The notes: generated by a model not told the origin, from the letters alone. A stretch of 64,000 nt of DNA from Acinetobacter sp. 10FS3-1 (GCF_013343215.1 NZ_CP039143.1:1674001-1738000), one strand, 5' to 3'; shown: positions 23,588 through 32,934, numbered from the stretch's first letter. Numbers and translations: made by a program.

Positions 23588-24931
23588 TTAATCCTGACAA
23601 ATTGGTGGTAATACAGAACGAATACCTAAACCATTGGCAATTTTCTGCACCATGTTTACCACATTAACATCATTCGCTTGATATGAAACCAACTGAATAC
23701 CCATCGGCAATCCGCTATCACTCAGAGCTATGGGGAAAGCATAACTTGGTGCATCTAAATAGTTAAATGGACGTGTATATTCACCCACATGACTAAACTC
23801 GGCATCTTCTGAACTTGACACAGCTCCAAGAAATGGGCTCACTGGAAACAACAAACATTGACCATCTAAAGAGGCTTTAAACGATTGCTGAAACTCAGTT
23901 CGCTCTGCAATCAATGTCTCATATTTTTGCTGTGAGATGGTCTTACCACGTAGCACACGCTGACGTACCAATTCCCACATTTTTACTTCAGCATTTTCAG
24001 CTGTATCACCATGATACAAATAGCTTTCATAGGCAATAATATCAGATGTTCGATCTGATAGATCATGAAAATCAAAATGTGCAGGTGGTTGCCAGTTTTT
24101 AATTTCAATTCCTAAAGCCTCTATGCGTTTTAGCACTCCGCGCCAAAGCGTTAATACCTCATGCTCAAGCGGATATGGAAATGCAGACTCATCTAAAGCA
24201 TAAATTACATTTTCACTTGATGCCACTTCAACATTTGTATCCATCAATAAATTAATTAACGCACTAATGTCATCTGCAAAACGCGCAAACGGACCTAAAG
24301 TATCTAATGTTTTAGATAATGGCACTGCACCCATGTCAGCAATTTTATGAGCTGTGGGTTTAAATCCAAATATGCCATTCAATGCTGCTGGTGTACGAAT
24401 TGAACCACCAGTATCACCACCAAATGCTAAAGGACTTAGATTACATGCAACTGCGACTGCTGAACCTGAAGAAGATCCACCTGGCGCGAATTGCTGTTCT
24501 GCCCAAGGGTTTTTAGGTGTACCCTGCATTGGATTTTGCCCTGACAAACCAAAGGCCAACTCGGTCATTTTAGTTTTACCTAAGATTACAAAACCTAAAT
24601 TTTGTAACTGATCAACCAGTTCGCAGTTTGCTAACGCTTTTTGATCTAGATAAACTGTACCGGCATACGTTATATGACCCGCTACATCCAGATTATCTTT
24701 TAGTAAAATTGGAACACCATGAAATGGACTTAAACGTGTTCCTTGCTGAAGCAACTCATCTAAGTACTTAGCATGTTGCAAAGCCTCGGTTTCAAATAGT
24801 TCCGAAATGCAATCTAGATGTTTAAATGTCTGGTTTCGATCAATATAAAATTGAACTGTCTCTACTGAAGTTATCTTTTTGCAAGCAATCTGTCGACCTA
24901 ACTCAAGTGCAGATAAATTCACAATATTCAT
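23588..24931 (-). CDS. Amidase (amidase signature family)
   Basis: The 447-residue enzyme carries the Ser-cisSer-Lys triad: the Lys in PILLKDNLDVAG near residue 77, the cis-Ser in APGGSSSGSAVAVA near 150, and the nucleophile Ser in FGGDTGGSIRTPA near 175. It hydrolyses a C-N amide bond; the substrate cannot be told, and GatA, AtzF and indoleacetamide hydrolase share this fold. It is not GatA because no gatB or gatC is nearby. Its start overlaps the end of the transporter gene by four bases (ATGA), so the two are translationally coupled. Import followed by hydrolysis of an amide is the natural reading. Confidence 0.92.
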   Translation of the reverse strand: MNIVNLSALELGRQIACKKITSVETVQFYIDRNQTFKHLDCISELFETEALQHAKYLDELLQQGTRLSPFHGVPILLKDNLDVAGHITYAGTVYLDQKALANCELVDQLQNLGFVILGKTKMTELAFGLSGQNPMQGTPKNPWAEQQFAPGGSSSGSAVAVACNLSPLAFGGDTGGSIRTPAALNGIFGFKPTAHKIADMGAVPLSKTLDTLGPFARFADDISALINLLMDTNVEVASSENVIYALDESAFPYPLEHEVLTLWRGVLKRIEALGIEIKNWQPPAHFDFHDLSDRTSDIIAYESYLYHGDTAENAEVKMWELVRQRVLRGKTISQQKYETLIAERTEFQQSFKASLDGQCLLFPVSPFLGAVSSSEDAEFSHVGEYTRPFNYLDAPSYAFPIALSDSGLPMGIQLVSYQANDVNVVNMVQKIANGLGIRSVLPPICQD

Positions 24932-26223
24932 TTTATATCTTCCAAACCTTTTCCTGCCGTTTCAGGCATCTTAATAAATGTGATTAATGTTAATAAAGCG
25001 CCAACCAGTACCATAAAGTAGAAGTAATCTTGTTTACCAATACTTTGTAACCAAGTCAGTACATATGGGGTCGTGCCGCCGAGTAAAGCCACCATCAAAT
25101 TGTAAGGTGCACCAATACCGACCGCTCTAACTTCTGTCGGAAACTGCTCAGACATGACCGCGGGGCCAATGGCTGTATATAAAGCATATAAAACCAATCC
25201 AAAAAGCTCGACCAACAAAATCGATGCAAAAGTCCCATCCATCCACTTAATGATTGGATAAAAGAAAACTAAATATCCCGCAGCAAATACGATCAACTGC
25301 GGTTTGCGACCAATTTTGTCTGATAGCCAGCCAAATACAGGCTGACACAGTATGAAAATAATTAAGCCAACAGTATTCGCAGCAAAGGCTGTTTGTGGCT
25401 CTGCACCTAAAACTTTAATGGCGTAAGTTGGGACATAAACTACAAAAATATAAAATGCAAATGTCGTTAAGATAGAAATACCGACAATACGGAGCGTTTC
25501 TTTCGGATGACGTTTAATCAATACAGCCAAAGGATTTTTTACGGATTCTTTTTTATGGGTCATTTCACTATCAGGTACGGATTTACGAATCCACATACCC
25601 ACCAAGCCGCCAATCGCACCCAGAATAAACGGAATACGCCAACCGTATTCACTCATTTGCGTTTCAGTCAAAGCACTTGTTAAAGCCCAAGCAAGACCTG
25701 AGGCCATCAAAATACCAATTGCTGAACTAAAAAACATAAAGCTCGAATAGAATCCACGTTTATGTTTTGCTGCCATCTCTGAAAGATAGGTTGCAGCTGA
25801 AGCGAACTCGCCGCCTAACGATAAACCCTGAAGTAATCGTGCCAATACCAAAATAATTGGTGCAAAAATACCAATTGATTCATAGGTTGGTGAAAGACCA
25901 ATCATCAAAGATCCACCTGCCATCATAATGATGGTGACGGCCAAAGCGGCTTTTCGACCATAGCGGTCCGAAAAGATGCCCAATACGATTCCACCTAATG
26001 GGCGCATGAAGAAACCAACAGCAAAAATTGCGAAGGTCGCCAGCAACGATGCCGTTGGATCATCTGAGGGGAAAAACTGTTTCGCGAAAAATACCGCAAA
26101 TGTGGCATAAATCGTCCAATCAAACCATTCAATCGCATTTCCTACAGTTCCTGCAAGAATAACTTTCTTTTGTGATACATTTCCTTGAGCGGAAATTGAG
26201 TTTTGCATTTTTGACTCATCCAT
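24928..26223 (-). CDS. MFS transporter, metabolite:H+ symporter (MHS) type
   Basis: The 431-residue protein has 12 predicted membrane helices. It begins with the MHS signature GNAIEWFDWTIYATFAVFFAKQFF, and continues with MRPLGGIVLGIFSDRYGRKAAL between helices 2 and 3 and RLLQGLSLGGEFASAATYLSE near helix 4. A second DKIGRKP loop follows helix 8. MHS carriers import organic acids and osmolytes such as citrate, alpha-ketoglutarate, shikimate or proline. The overlap with the amidase gene and the divergent Lrp-type regulator suggest an amide or amino-acid-like substrate. Confidence 0.93.
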   Translation of the reverse strand: MDESKMQNSISAQGNVSQKKVILAGTVGNAIEWFDWTIYATFAVFFAKQFFPSDDPTASLLATFAIFAVGFFMRPLGGIVLGIFSDRYGRKAALAVTIIMMAGGSLMIGLSPTYESIGIFAPIILVLARLLQGLSLGGEFASAATYLSEMAAKHKRGFYSSFMFFSSAIGILMASGLAWALTSALTETQMSEYGWRIPFILGAIGGLVGMWIRKSVPDSEMTHKKESVKNPLAVLIKRHPKETLRIVGISILTTFAFYIFVVYVPTYAIKVLGAEPQTAFAANTVGLIIFILCQPVFGWLSDKIGRKPQLIVFAAGYLVFFYPIIKWMDGTFASILLVELFGLVLYALYTAIGPAVMSEQFPTEVRAVGIGAPYNLMVALLGGTTPYVLTWLQSIGKQDYFYFMVLVGALLTLITFIKMPETAGKGLEDIK

Positions 26224-26320
26224 AAGCGTCTCATTTAATATTTAGACATATATACAGGTTGTATTTTATTTTCTAGACTTTAATTAAGACTATAATTAGT
26301 TATTAGACAAGTCAATCATC
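26224..26320. promoter_or_regulatory. Divergent promoter region of the amidase-transporter cassette
   Basis: About 100 AT-rich bases separate the divergent transporter and Lrp-type genes. They contain the palindrome TTAATTAA inside an imperfect larger repeat near 26279-26295 (AGACTTTAATTAAGACT). This is a reasonable binding site for the divergent Lrp-type regulator, but that is inference. Confidence 0.4.
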
Positions 26321-27289
26321 ATGAGTGAATCTTTTAGTTTCGACGAAATCGATACCGCATGCATCAAAGCTCTCATCTCTAATCCGAGAGGATCATGGAG
26401 AGAACTGAGTCAGATTAGTGATGTTCCGGAAAAAAAGCTGTCTCGGCGTCTGGTTAAATTGCTAAATGACCAAGTTATACGTACTGCGATTGAGTTAAAT
26501 CCACTGGTTACCAATAAGGGTTACACAGTTCATGTATGGATCAGTGTGAAATTTGGGAAGGAAAAAGAAATTGCACAATTTTTTGCAAACCGCCCAGAAG
26601 TGCGTATTGTTTTTCTAACTACAGGACTTGCAGATATTTTCTTAGAGATTGGACTAGAAAAAGCAGCGGATCTCTCCATTTGGATGCATGACTTTGTTAC
26701 GCAAATTCCAGATATTAAAACTGTAGAAACACAAGCGGTCTTAAAACCCTTTACATGGGCCAGTAAACCTAAAGCATTAGATGGCATCAGCGTTAAAAAT
26801 GTTAATGTTAGAAACTTGACTGAAACTGAATTAAAGTTAATTCATGCTCTATCTATTGATGGCCGTTCATCTATTAAAAGTTTGGCAGAACAAATTGAGC
26901 TCAGTGAACATAAAACTCAGAAATTATTGAGTGACTTATTGGAAGAAGGTATTTTCAACATTCGTGTCGATGTAGAACCTAGTTTGATGGGCTATAAATC
27001 CGAAGCAATTATTTTGATTAAAGCTCGTCCAGATTCAGCGAATCATATTGCCAAGACCTTGTCTGAACTCAAATATACACGTTGTCTATTTGGAATTAGT
27101 GGTGATTCGCAATTTTTCTGGCATGTACTATGTAATGATTTAAGTGATTTATGGAAATTAATTACTGAAGATCTTGGTAATTTTGAAGGTATTCAATCCT
27201 GTAATACCAACATGGTGACTTTAGCTTTAAAGCGTGCAGGATTTATGCGAAAAATCAGCAGTGCACAGTTATTTTCAAGTTTGGAATAA
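26321..27289 (+). CDS. Lrp/AsnC family regulator with two tandem modules
   Basis: At 322 residues this is about twice the usual 150-160. It contains two Lrp/AsnC units. The first has a helix-turn-helix at about 10-55 (ACIKALISNPRGSWRELSQISDVPEKKLSRRL) and a ligand-type RAM domain to about 145. The second begins near residue 165 with LTETELKLIHALSIDGRSSIKSLAEQI and a second RAM-like half. Such double-module forms are known in Actinobacteria and some Proteobacteria. It is divergent from the transporter-amidase pair and most likely controls it, perhaps in response to an amino acid released by the amidase. Confidence 0.88.
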   Translation: MSESFSFDEIDTACIKALISNPRGSWRELSQISDVPEKKLSRRLVKLLNDQVIRTAIELNPLVTNKGYTVHVWISVKFGKEKEIAQFFANRPEVRIVFLTTGLADIFLEIGLEKAADLSIWMHDFVTQIPDIKTVETQAVLKPFTWASKPKALDGISVKNVNVRNLTETELKLIHALSIDGRSSIKSLAEQIELSEHKTQKLLSDLLEEGIFNIRVDVEPSLMGYKSEAIILIKARPDSANHIAKTLSELKYTRCLFGISGDSQFFWHVLCNDLSDLWKLITEDLGNFEGIQSCNTNMVTLALKRAGFMRKISSAQLFSSLE

Positions 27290-27290
27290 A

Positions 27291-27317
27291 AAAAGAACCG
27301 CAAATGCGGTTCTTTTT
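27291..27317. terminator. Bidirectional terminator (right twin)
   Basis: AAAAAGAACCGC and GCGGTTCTTTTT pair around AAAT. It differs from the hairpin at 23530 by one loop base. It sits between the convergent Lrp-type gene and tsaD. Confidence 0.9.
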
Positions 27318-27326
27318 AAACGATTG

Positions 27327-28343
27327 TCACGCTTCGTTTGGATTACTCAATTCCGTCATCGGCCAACGCGGTGTGGTAGTAACCGCCAGACCATCTTGCT
27401 GCCCGGCTTTTAAACGCTGGTAACCTGCAAAAGCAATCATTGCACCATTATCGGTACACAGTGCAGGTTCAGCATAGTATACAGAGGCTCTGATCTTGGT
27501 TAAATCCACTTCCAATCGCTCACGCAAACGCTTGTTGGCACTTACTCCACCGGCAATCACCAGACGTTTTAAGCCAGTCTGTTTCAATGCCTTGACAGAT
27601 TTTTTTACTAAAGTATCCACAATGGCTTCCTGGAAGCTGGCAGCAATATCGGCATCCCGGTTTTCATCCCCCAGCTTTTTCATTTGTACAGACACCGCAG
27701 TTTTTAAACCGCTAAATGAAAACTCCAGCCCCTGATGCAGCATGGGACGCGGGAAAGCAAAAGCGTTTGGATCACCCTGCTCGGCCAGTTTTGAGATATT
27801 CGGCCCCCCCGGATATGGCAGGCCCATCATTTTGGCGACTTTATCGAAAGCTTCACCAGCCGCATCATCAATCGACTCGCCCAGCAGTTCATACTGGCCA
27901 ATACCATAAGCAGCCATTAACTGTGAATGACCACCCGAAACCAGCAGCGCAACAAATGGAAATTCTGGCGGCGTTTTTGAAAGTAAAGGGGCCAGCATAT
28001 GACCTTCCATATGATGCACACCAATTGCCGGCTTGTTGAGGGCAAATGCCAAGGTACGACCAAAAAGTGCACCAGTCATCAGTGCGCCCATCAGACCCGG
28101 ACCACGAGTATAAGCCACTGCATCAATTTCAGATTTTTTCACGCCGCTTTGTTCGAGCAGTTCATTCATTAAGGGAATGAGCTTGCGCACATGGTCACGT
28201 GAAGCCAGTTCTGGCACCACCCCGCCATACTCTGCATGCAGTTTAATCTGACTGTACAACACCTGTCCGCGCAACCCCAGCTCGCTATCATACAGTGCCA
28301 GTCCTGTTTCATCACACGACGTTTCCAAGCCCAAAACGATCAT
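27327..28343 (-). CDS. tsaD: tRNA N6-adenosine threonylcarbamoyltransferase
   Basis: TsaD transfers threonylcarbamoyl from its adenylate to A37 of ANN-decoding tRNAs, working with TsaB and TsaE. The 338-residue protein shows [15 protein letters not shown] at the start, the metal-binding HHMEGHM (HxxxH) near residue 110, [33 protein letters not shown], and [14 protein letters not shown] near the end. ATG 28343 (MIVLGLETS) is the family start; the open frame upstream adds 30 residues that have no family match. It is divergent from rpsU, as in many gammaproteobacteria. Confidence 0.97.
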   Translation of the reverse strand: MIVLGLETSCDETGLALYDSELGLRGQVLYSQIKLHAEYGGVVPELASRDHVRKLIPLMNELLEQSGVKKSEIDAVAYTRGPGLMGALMTGALFGRTLAFALNKPAIGVHHMEGHMLAPLLSKTPPEFPFVALLVSGGHSQLMAAYGIGQYELLGESIDDAAGEAFDKVAKMMGLPYPGGPNISKLAEQGDPNAFAFPRPMLHQGLEFSFSGLKTAVSVQMKKLGDENRDADIAASFQEAIVDTLVKKSVKALKQTGLKRLVIAGGVSANKRLRERLEVDLTKIRASVYYAEPALCTDNGAMIAFAGYQRLKAGQQDGLAVTTTPRWPMTELSNPNEA

Positions 28344-28437
28344 TAAACTGCCTATAACCTGTATCAAATCTATTGCAGCAACTATTATAGACTTGTGGTA
28401 TGAGATGTAAATGAGTAAAATACTGACCTTCACTTGT

Positions 28438-28462
28438 GATCAAGGGCAATTCGGCCCTGATC
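28438..28462 (+). promoter_or_regulatory. Hairpin in the rpsU leader
   Basis: GATCA(A)GGGC and GCCC(TGATC) pair across a six-base loop, 27 bases before the rpsU start. There is no T run, so it is not a terminator; it may affect mRNA stability or translation of rpsU. Confidence 0.45.
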
Positions 28463-28489
28463 TTATCCATAACTTAATGAGGATTCTTC

Positions 28490-28705
28490 ATGCCACAAGT
28501 TAAATTGAAAGAAGGCGAACCAGTAGACGTAGCTATCCGTCGTTTCAAACGTTCATGTGAAAAAGCGGGTGTTTTAGCTGACGTACGTAAGCGCGAATTC
28601 TACGAGAAACCAACTCAAGAACGTAAGCGCAAAAAAGCTGCTGCTGTTAAACGCTACCAAAAGAAATTGGCGCGTGAATCAGTACGTACAACTCGCCTTT
28701 ACTAA
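28490..28705 (+). CDS. rpsU: 30S ribosomal protein S21
   Basis: The 71-residue basic protein is S21. It matches along its whole length: [40 protein letters not shown], then a Lys/Arg-rich tail ending [11 protein letters not shown]21 binds the 3' region of 16S rRNA and helps initiation. A TGAGGA ribosome site precedes ATG 28490. yqeY follows 33 bases later on the same strand. In this window dnaG does not follow, unlike the classical rpsU-dnaG-rpoD operon. Confidence 0.98.
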
Positions 28706-28738
28706 GATTAATTTGTGATTGACCGCTTGGAATAAATA

Positions 28739-29185
28739 ATGACTATTTTAAAAAACCAGATTACTGACATTTTGAAAGCCACCATGCGTGCTAAAGAAAT
28801 GGACAAGTTAACGGTCATTCGTAGTCTCCAAGCCGCAATTAAGCAAATCGAAGTCGATGAGCGTAAAGAACTTGACGACGCTCAAGTTCTTGCGGTCATT
28901 GAAAAACAAATTAAACAACGTAAAGAATCGATCAAAGCCTTTACAGGTGCTGGTCGAGAAGATTTAGCTAGTAAGGAACAAGCCGAAGTTGAGGTTCTCT
29001 CTCAATTTCTACCAGAAGCTATGACTGAGGAAGAACTTGATTCCGTGATTGCGCAAACGATTGCAGCGCAACAAGCTACTAGCATGAAAGATATGGGTAA
29101 GGTGATGAATTCTCTGCGTCCGCTCATAGCCGGGCGCGCCGATCCTGCACAGGTTTCAGCCAAAATCAAAGCCAAGCTTGCTTAA
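28739..29185 (+). CDS. GatB/YqeY domain protein
   Basis: The 148-residue protein is a stand-alone YqeY domain: AMRAKEMDKLTVIRSLQAAIKQIEVDERKELDDAQVL, then QIKQRKESIKAFTGAGREDL, FLPEAMTEEELD and the C-terminal MKDMGKVMNSLRPLIAGRADPAQVSAKIKAKL. The C-terminal part resembles the GatB tail that contacts tRNA. The role of free YqeY proteins is unproven. It commonly follows rpsU and here lies 33 bases after it, so the two are probably one operon. Confidence 0.95.
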   Translation: MTILKNQITDILKATMRAKEMDKLTVIRSLQAAIKQIEVDERKELDDAQVLAVIEKQIKQRKESIKAFTGAGREDLASKEQAEVEVLSQFLPEAMTEEELDSVIAQTIAAQQATSMKDMGKVMNSLRPLIAGRADPAQVSAKIKAKLA

Positions 29186-29262
29186 TCCCCTATTCAATTC
29201 AGCTCTAAATCCGTGCTGAACTGCCTCACTTTTAGACAGTTCTCGCCATATTCTCATTTTTT

Positions 29263-29622
29263 TTATTGCAAATTACAATTCACATGATGACGTTTTAGCA
29301 ACTGCATCTCTTTAGAAGATTTGACCTGCAATATCACCTCCTGTTTGCCTACATTTTGAAACTGACGATCCAGATAGGCCCGGTTCTGATCTGCTGCCTG
29401 ATATAAACGGTCAACATAACGCTGCACAATAGCGCAAAACTGCTGCTGCTGCGACGCCGTAAAACCCTGCTGCTGTGGATTTAACGCTTTTAAAAACTGA
29501 CGTGATTCTTTTTGATAATCAGTATTAATCTGCTCAACCGCTTCTACATATTCGACTGCACTTGCAGCAAAACCATTCACACCACACCCCAATAGCAATA
29601 CCGCTAATAATATTTTTTTCAT
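29263..29622 (-). CDS. Small secreted protein of unknown function
   Basis: The 119-residue product has a clear signal peptide (MKKILLAVLLLGCGVNGFAAS, cleavage likely after FAA). The mature part is helical and Gln-rich (LNPQQQGFTASQQQQFCAIV) with two Cys, one near residue 70 and one close to the C-terminus, that could form a disulphide. ATG 29622 is chosen because the signal peptide starts there; an upstream extension to 29700 would bury it. I do not recognise the family. It follows the M48 protease gene after about 100 bases. Confidence 0.75.
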   Translation of the reverse strand: MKKILLAVLLLGCGVNGFAASAVEYVEAVEQINTDYQKESRQFLKALNPQQQGFTASQQQQFCAIVQRYVDRLYQAADQNRAYLDRQFQNVGKQEVILQVKSSKEMQLLKRHHVNCNLQ

Positions 29623-29721
29623 ACAATGATTTAAATAAACAATTCTCTTTGGCCCGATTGTAGCGTGATTTACCCGGATTGGGATACATCTTCTACCCAC
29701 AAAATCCGCATAAAACTATTT

Positions 29722-31164
29722 TCAGATTTTATCTTGTCGTTCCCGCTGCATCTGCTTTAAACGCTGATTAATGGTGGCCGATAAAGACTGATTACTTTTA
29801 CTGACCCGCTGTGCATGTAATAAAGATTTAATCGCTGTTTCCTCATGACCTGACCAGTATTCCACTTCAGCCCGATAGCGCAGAACAGTCGCGGCTTTAA
29901 TCTCGGAGGCTGGCTGAGCATTTGCAGCCATTTGCATAAGACGCCAACCACTGACATCCCGCGGATTTGCACTTAAAAAGCGCTGTACAATAGTTCTAGC
30001 ATGATCAGGCTGTTTGGCACGAATCAGCACCTCAGCATGCTTATAATTCAATGCCCGGTTTTCCGGCATAATGCGTGCTGCTGAACTCACACTTTTTAAA
30101 GCCTCATTAACATGATTTTGGCCCAGATAAACATCCGTCTGACTTAATATCCATAAAGGATGCTTCTGGTGCTTCTGGCTCACCTGATCAAGAACAGCCT
30201 GTGCAGCCTGAAAGTCGCCCTGTTGCAGATGATACGTCGCCAAGGCCAGTTGACCAGCAAAACTATTGCGCCCTGCCAGCAAACTTAACTGCTTTTCACT
30301 GGCCTGACGGGACACTACCCGGCTATACCATTTGATAATTTCAAAATCCTGATCATTCAGCTTCGGTTTGACTGCCGGAAGCTGACCAGCACGCAGTCGC
30401 GCTTCGCTCATCCTTTCGGTCGTCAAAGGGTGAGTAAGCCAGAAATCCGGTAAAAAACTTAAACGGCTGGTAGATCGATGCATAACCTCGAAAAAATCTG
30501 CCATGCTATGCGGATTATAACCCGATGCGTACATGTACTGCATACCAATGCGATCCGCTTCACGTTCCTGATTACGGCTATAAGTGAGCTGCTGATCAAG
30601 TAAAGCTGCCTGAGAGCCCATCATGACCGCAGCACCTGCATCACCATCTGCCTGCGAGGCCACCAAGGCTCCCACCAGAATTCCTGCCAAAGCCAATAAG
30701 CCCTGCCCCTTAAAGGCCTCTTGGGAACGGCTATAATGGCGCTGGGAAACGTGAGCAATTTCATGCGCCATCACCCCAGCCACTTCATCCATATTACGTG
30801 CAGAATTAATCAAACCTGCATTTAAAGCAAACAAGCCACCGGGCACGGCAAAGGCATTAATTTGTGCATCATTAATAACTAGCAGGCCAATCGGCTGGGA
30901 TAACTGGGTTTGACTGAGAATATGGGAAAACACTGAGAGGAGCTGATCTTCAAGCCAGGGATCCTGCATCACTGGCATCTGCCTATGTACTTCGCGATAG
31001 ACTTTTTCACCGATCATTTTTTCTTTTTGCTGATCGAGCAAGCCTATACCAGCCCCAATATCGGGCACAGTAAATAGTGCTGTCGGTCGATCAAAATAAG
31101 TGCTGTCGGTATGTCCTACGGACATACATATACTTAAACTACAAGCCAGTAGCAAACGTTTCAA
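29722..31164 (-). CDS. M48 family metalloprotease with TPR repeats (BepA/YfgC-like)
   Basis: The protein is about 480 residues. A signal sequence (LKRLLLACSLSICMSVGHTDS) begins at a TTG at 31164 with GAGAA upstream; an in-frame extension to 31233 would hide it, so TTG is preferred. The zinc motif VMAHEIAHVSQRH (HExxH) lies near residue 120, with NQEREADRIGMQYM supplying the third ligand (ExxxD). The C-terminal third has TPR-like helices. BepA acts in the periplasm on misassembled outer-membrane proteins and LptD; the same role is likely. It is followed by a small secreted protein. Confidence 0.93.
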   Translation of the reverse strand: MKRLLLACSLSICMSVGHTDSTYFDRPTALFTVPDIGAGIGLLDQQKEKMIGEKVYREVHRQMPVMQDPWLEDQLLSVFSHILSQTQLSQPIGLLVINDAQINAFAVPGGLFALNAGLINSARNMDEVAGVMAHEIAHVSQRHYSRSQEAFKGQGLLALAGILVGALVASQADGDAGAAVMMGSQAALLDQQLTYSRNQEREADRIGMQYMYASGYNPHSMADFFEVMHRSTSRLSFLPDFWLTHPLTTERMSEARLRAGQLPAVKPKLNDQDFEIIKWYSRVVSRQASEKQLSLLAGRNSFAGQLALATYHLQQGDFQAAQAVLDQVSQKHQKHPLWILSQTDVYLGQNHVNEALKSVSSAARIMPENRALNYKHAEVLIRAKQPDHARTIVQRFLSANPRDVSGWRLMQMAANAQPASEIKAATVLRYRAEVEYWSGHEETAIKSLLHAQRVSKSNQSLSATINQRLKQMQRERQDKI

Positions 31165-31266
31165 TGAAAATTCTCTGAGCCTAATATTTCCAACTTCCAC
31201 GAATATAGCATTGAAGCTTGAGCATAAATGCAAGAAAATGTTATTTAATATTAACTTCGTATAAAT

Positions 31267-32232
31267 CTAAAACTGTGGATTAACCACATAGCGTGGCACT
31301 TTCCCTTCCAGTGCATCCACCAGATTCTGATAGGCCAGTTCTGCCATTTTCTTCCGTGTCGCTGCTGTCGCCGAACCCACATGAGGCAAAGTAACTACAT
31401 TCTCCAGCTTAAACAGCTCTGACTCTTTTAAAGGTTCTTTCTGATAAACATCTAGCCCTGCTGCAAATATCTGCCTAGCTTTTAGGGCATCAATCAAGGC
31501 CTGCTCATCAATTACTGAACCACGGGCAATATTTACCAGCACAGCATGAGGCTGCATTTGGGCCAGTTCTGCTGCGGCTATTAGGGATTTTGATTCTGCA
31601 TTTAAATCTACCGCAATCACCACAAAATCCGAACGCTGTAAAAGCTGGCTTAAAGTACAATATTCTGCACGAAGGCTTTGGGCCAACTCCGGTTTTTCGC
31701 GGCGGTTATGGTAAAGAATATTCATATTAAAACCATAAAAACCACGGCGTGCGATTGCAGCACCAATATGACCAAGGCCAATAATCCCAAGCGTTTTTCC
31801 AAAAACATCTACACCGAATTGTGCTTCGCCTACAGTACGCTGCCATTGTCCCTGTTTGGTCCATTGATCCAGATAGGGAACTTTTCGGGCAGCGGACATC
31901 AATAAGCAAAAAGCCAGGTCAGCCGTAGTTTCAGTCAATACATGTGGCGTATGTGCAAGATAAATCTGCTTTTTATTTAAATAATTCAGCTCATAGTTGT
32001 CATAACCCACACTGACACTGGAAATAATTTTTAATCGGTTTGCAGTGGCCAAATTATGACGATTCAACAACCGTCCTGCACCGAGCATGCCCTCTGCATC
32101 CCGCACATGCGTCAAGAGCTGTTCATTGACATCACCCAACTTTGGCTGCAAACAGACCACCTGATAACGCTGTTCGAGTTTTTCCTGAATGTCTGGATCA
32201 ATCTGACTGAATACTACAACTTTCTGTTTCAT
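31267..32232 (-). CDS. D-2-hydroxyacid dehydrogenase (glyoxylate/hydroxypyruvate reductase type)
   Basis: The 321-residue enzyme has the Rossmann motif GLGHIGAAIARRGF near residue 153, followed by NRREKPE, a basic stretch that favours NADPH. The catalytic residues are Arg in NIARGSVIDEQAL, Glu in DVYQKEPLKE and His in LPHVGSATAATR near the end. The closest known types are GhrB and related 2-ketoaldonate reductases that reduce glyoxylate, hydroxypyruvate or 2-ketogluconate. AAGGAG lies upstream of ATG 32232. It is probably co-transcribed with the gene ending at 32269. Confidence 0.92.
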   Translation of the reverse strand: MKQKVVVFSQIDPDIQEKLEQRYQVVCLQPKLGDVNEQLLTHVRDAEGMLGAGRLLNRHNLATANRLKIISSVSVGYDNYELNYLNKKQIYLAHTPHVLTETTADLAFCLLMSAARKVPYLDQWTKQGQWQRTVGEAQFGVDVFGKTLGIIGLGHIGAAIARRGFYGFNMNILYHNRREKPELAQSLRAEYCTLSQLLQRSDFVVIAVDLNAESKSLIAAAELAQMQPHAVLVNIARGSVIDEQALIDALKARQIFAAGLDVYQKEPLKESELFKLENVVTLPHVGSATAATRKKMAELAYQNLVDALEGKVPRYVVNPQF

Positions 32233-32268
32233 ACTTTTTATTCCAACTCCTTTTGGTCTTAACGGATA

Positions 32269-32934
32269 TTAATCCACACTATCCGGTTTATTTTGCATAA
32301 ATTGCCATAAACGTTTTTTCAGAGTGGGCTGTTCCAGCATCTCCTGCAAGGAAGCCAGCTGAATCATTTTTACGGGATGGACATAGGGAACAGAGCCCAG
32401 AAAAATTATATTTTTCTCCATACTCATCATATCCAGAAAGCCCTGAATATAAGACTCTACCCCACGGCCGTCCTGCATATTCGCCCATGGAAATGGCCAG
32501 TTTAACTCATAAAATTCACCTTGCAGGGCGCGCTGGATGTTACTCCACAAATGCTGGGTCTCTTCTGTCATCTCTGTGGCATTCATCACAATGACACAAT
32601 GCGGCAAATTAAGGGCCTGTAAACTGAATGGCGGAATATGTTGTATTTGCCGCTCTTCCTGAACTGGAACGACGGTTACTGAAGCTTCAACAACTTCCTT
32701 AACTTCATCAAGCTCAACGATGCTAACTGGTACAGATACAATTTCTTGTGGCAGCGGCTCATGACGCGCAGTTTGCGGTAAAGTAATCTCGCTACGAAGC
32801 TCAGGAGTTGCCTGATCCCGCCAGATGGAAACCTGATGCTGCTGGCATGCCTCATCCCTAGGAATCCATATATCAATTCCCAATGCTGCCAGTATGCCAC
32901 GCTGATGCCCTATCATTTTTTCATCATCACCCAT
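32269..32934 (-). CDS. Hypothetical protein, possibly HolD-like (DNA polymerase III psi)
   Basis: The 221-residue protein starts HQRGILAALGIDIWIPRD (residues about 9-26), which resembles the N-terminus of the clamp-loader psi subunit (QLGITQW type). A low-complexity Val/Glu/Pro linker spans about 45-100. The second domain contains CVIVMNATEMT, LNWPFPWA and a terminal TLKKRLWQFM, comparable to the LW helix at the end of HolD. E. coli HolD is only 137 residues, so the linker would be an insertion. The resemblance is weak and by eye, so the call is tentative. An ATG six codons downstream is also possible. Confidence 0.45.
   Translation of the reverse strand: MGDDEKMIGHQRGILAALGIDIWIPRDEACQQHQVSIWRDQATPELRSEITLPQTARHEPLPQEIVSVPVSIVELDEVKEVVEASVTVVPVQEERQIQHIPPFSLQALNLPHCVIVMNATEMTEETQHLWSNIQRALQGEFYELNWPFPWANMQDGRGVESYIQGFLDMMSMEKNIIFLGSVPYVHPVKMIQLASLQEMLEQPTLKKRLWQFMQNKPDSVD

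Noticed and set aside
23588..24931. GatA subunit of the tRNA amidotransferase
   Set aside because: The signature fold is shared, but gatB and gatC are absent and the gene overlaps a transporter gene.
29186..29262. Terminator between yqeY and the convergent secreted-protein gene
   Set aside because: TTCAGC and GCTGAA can pair, but no T run follows on either strand.
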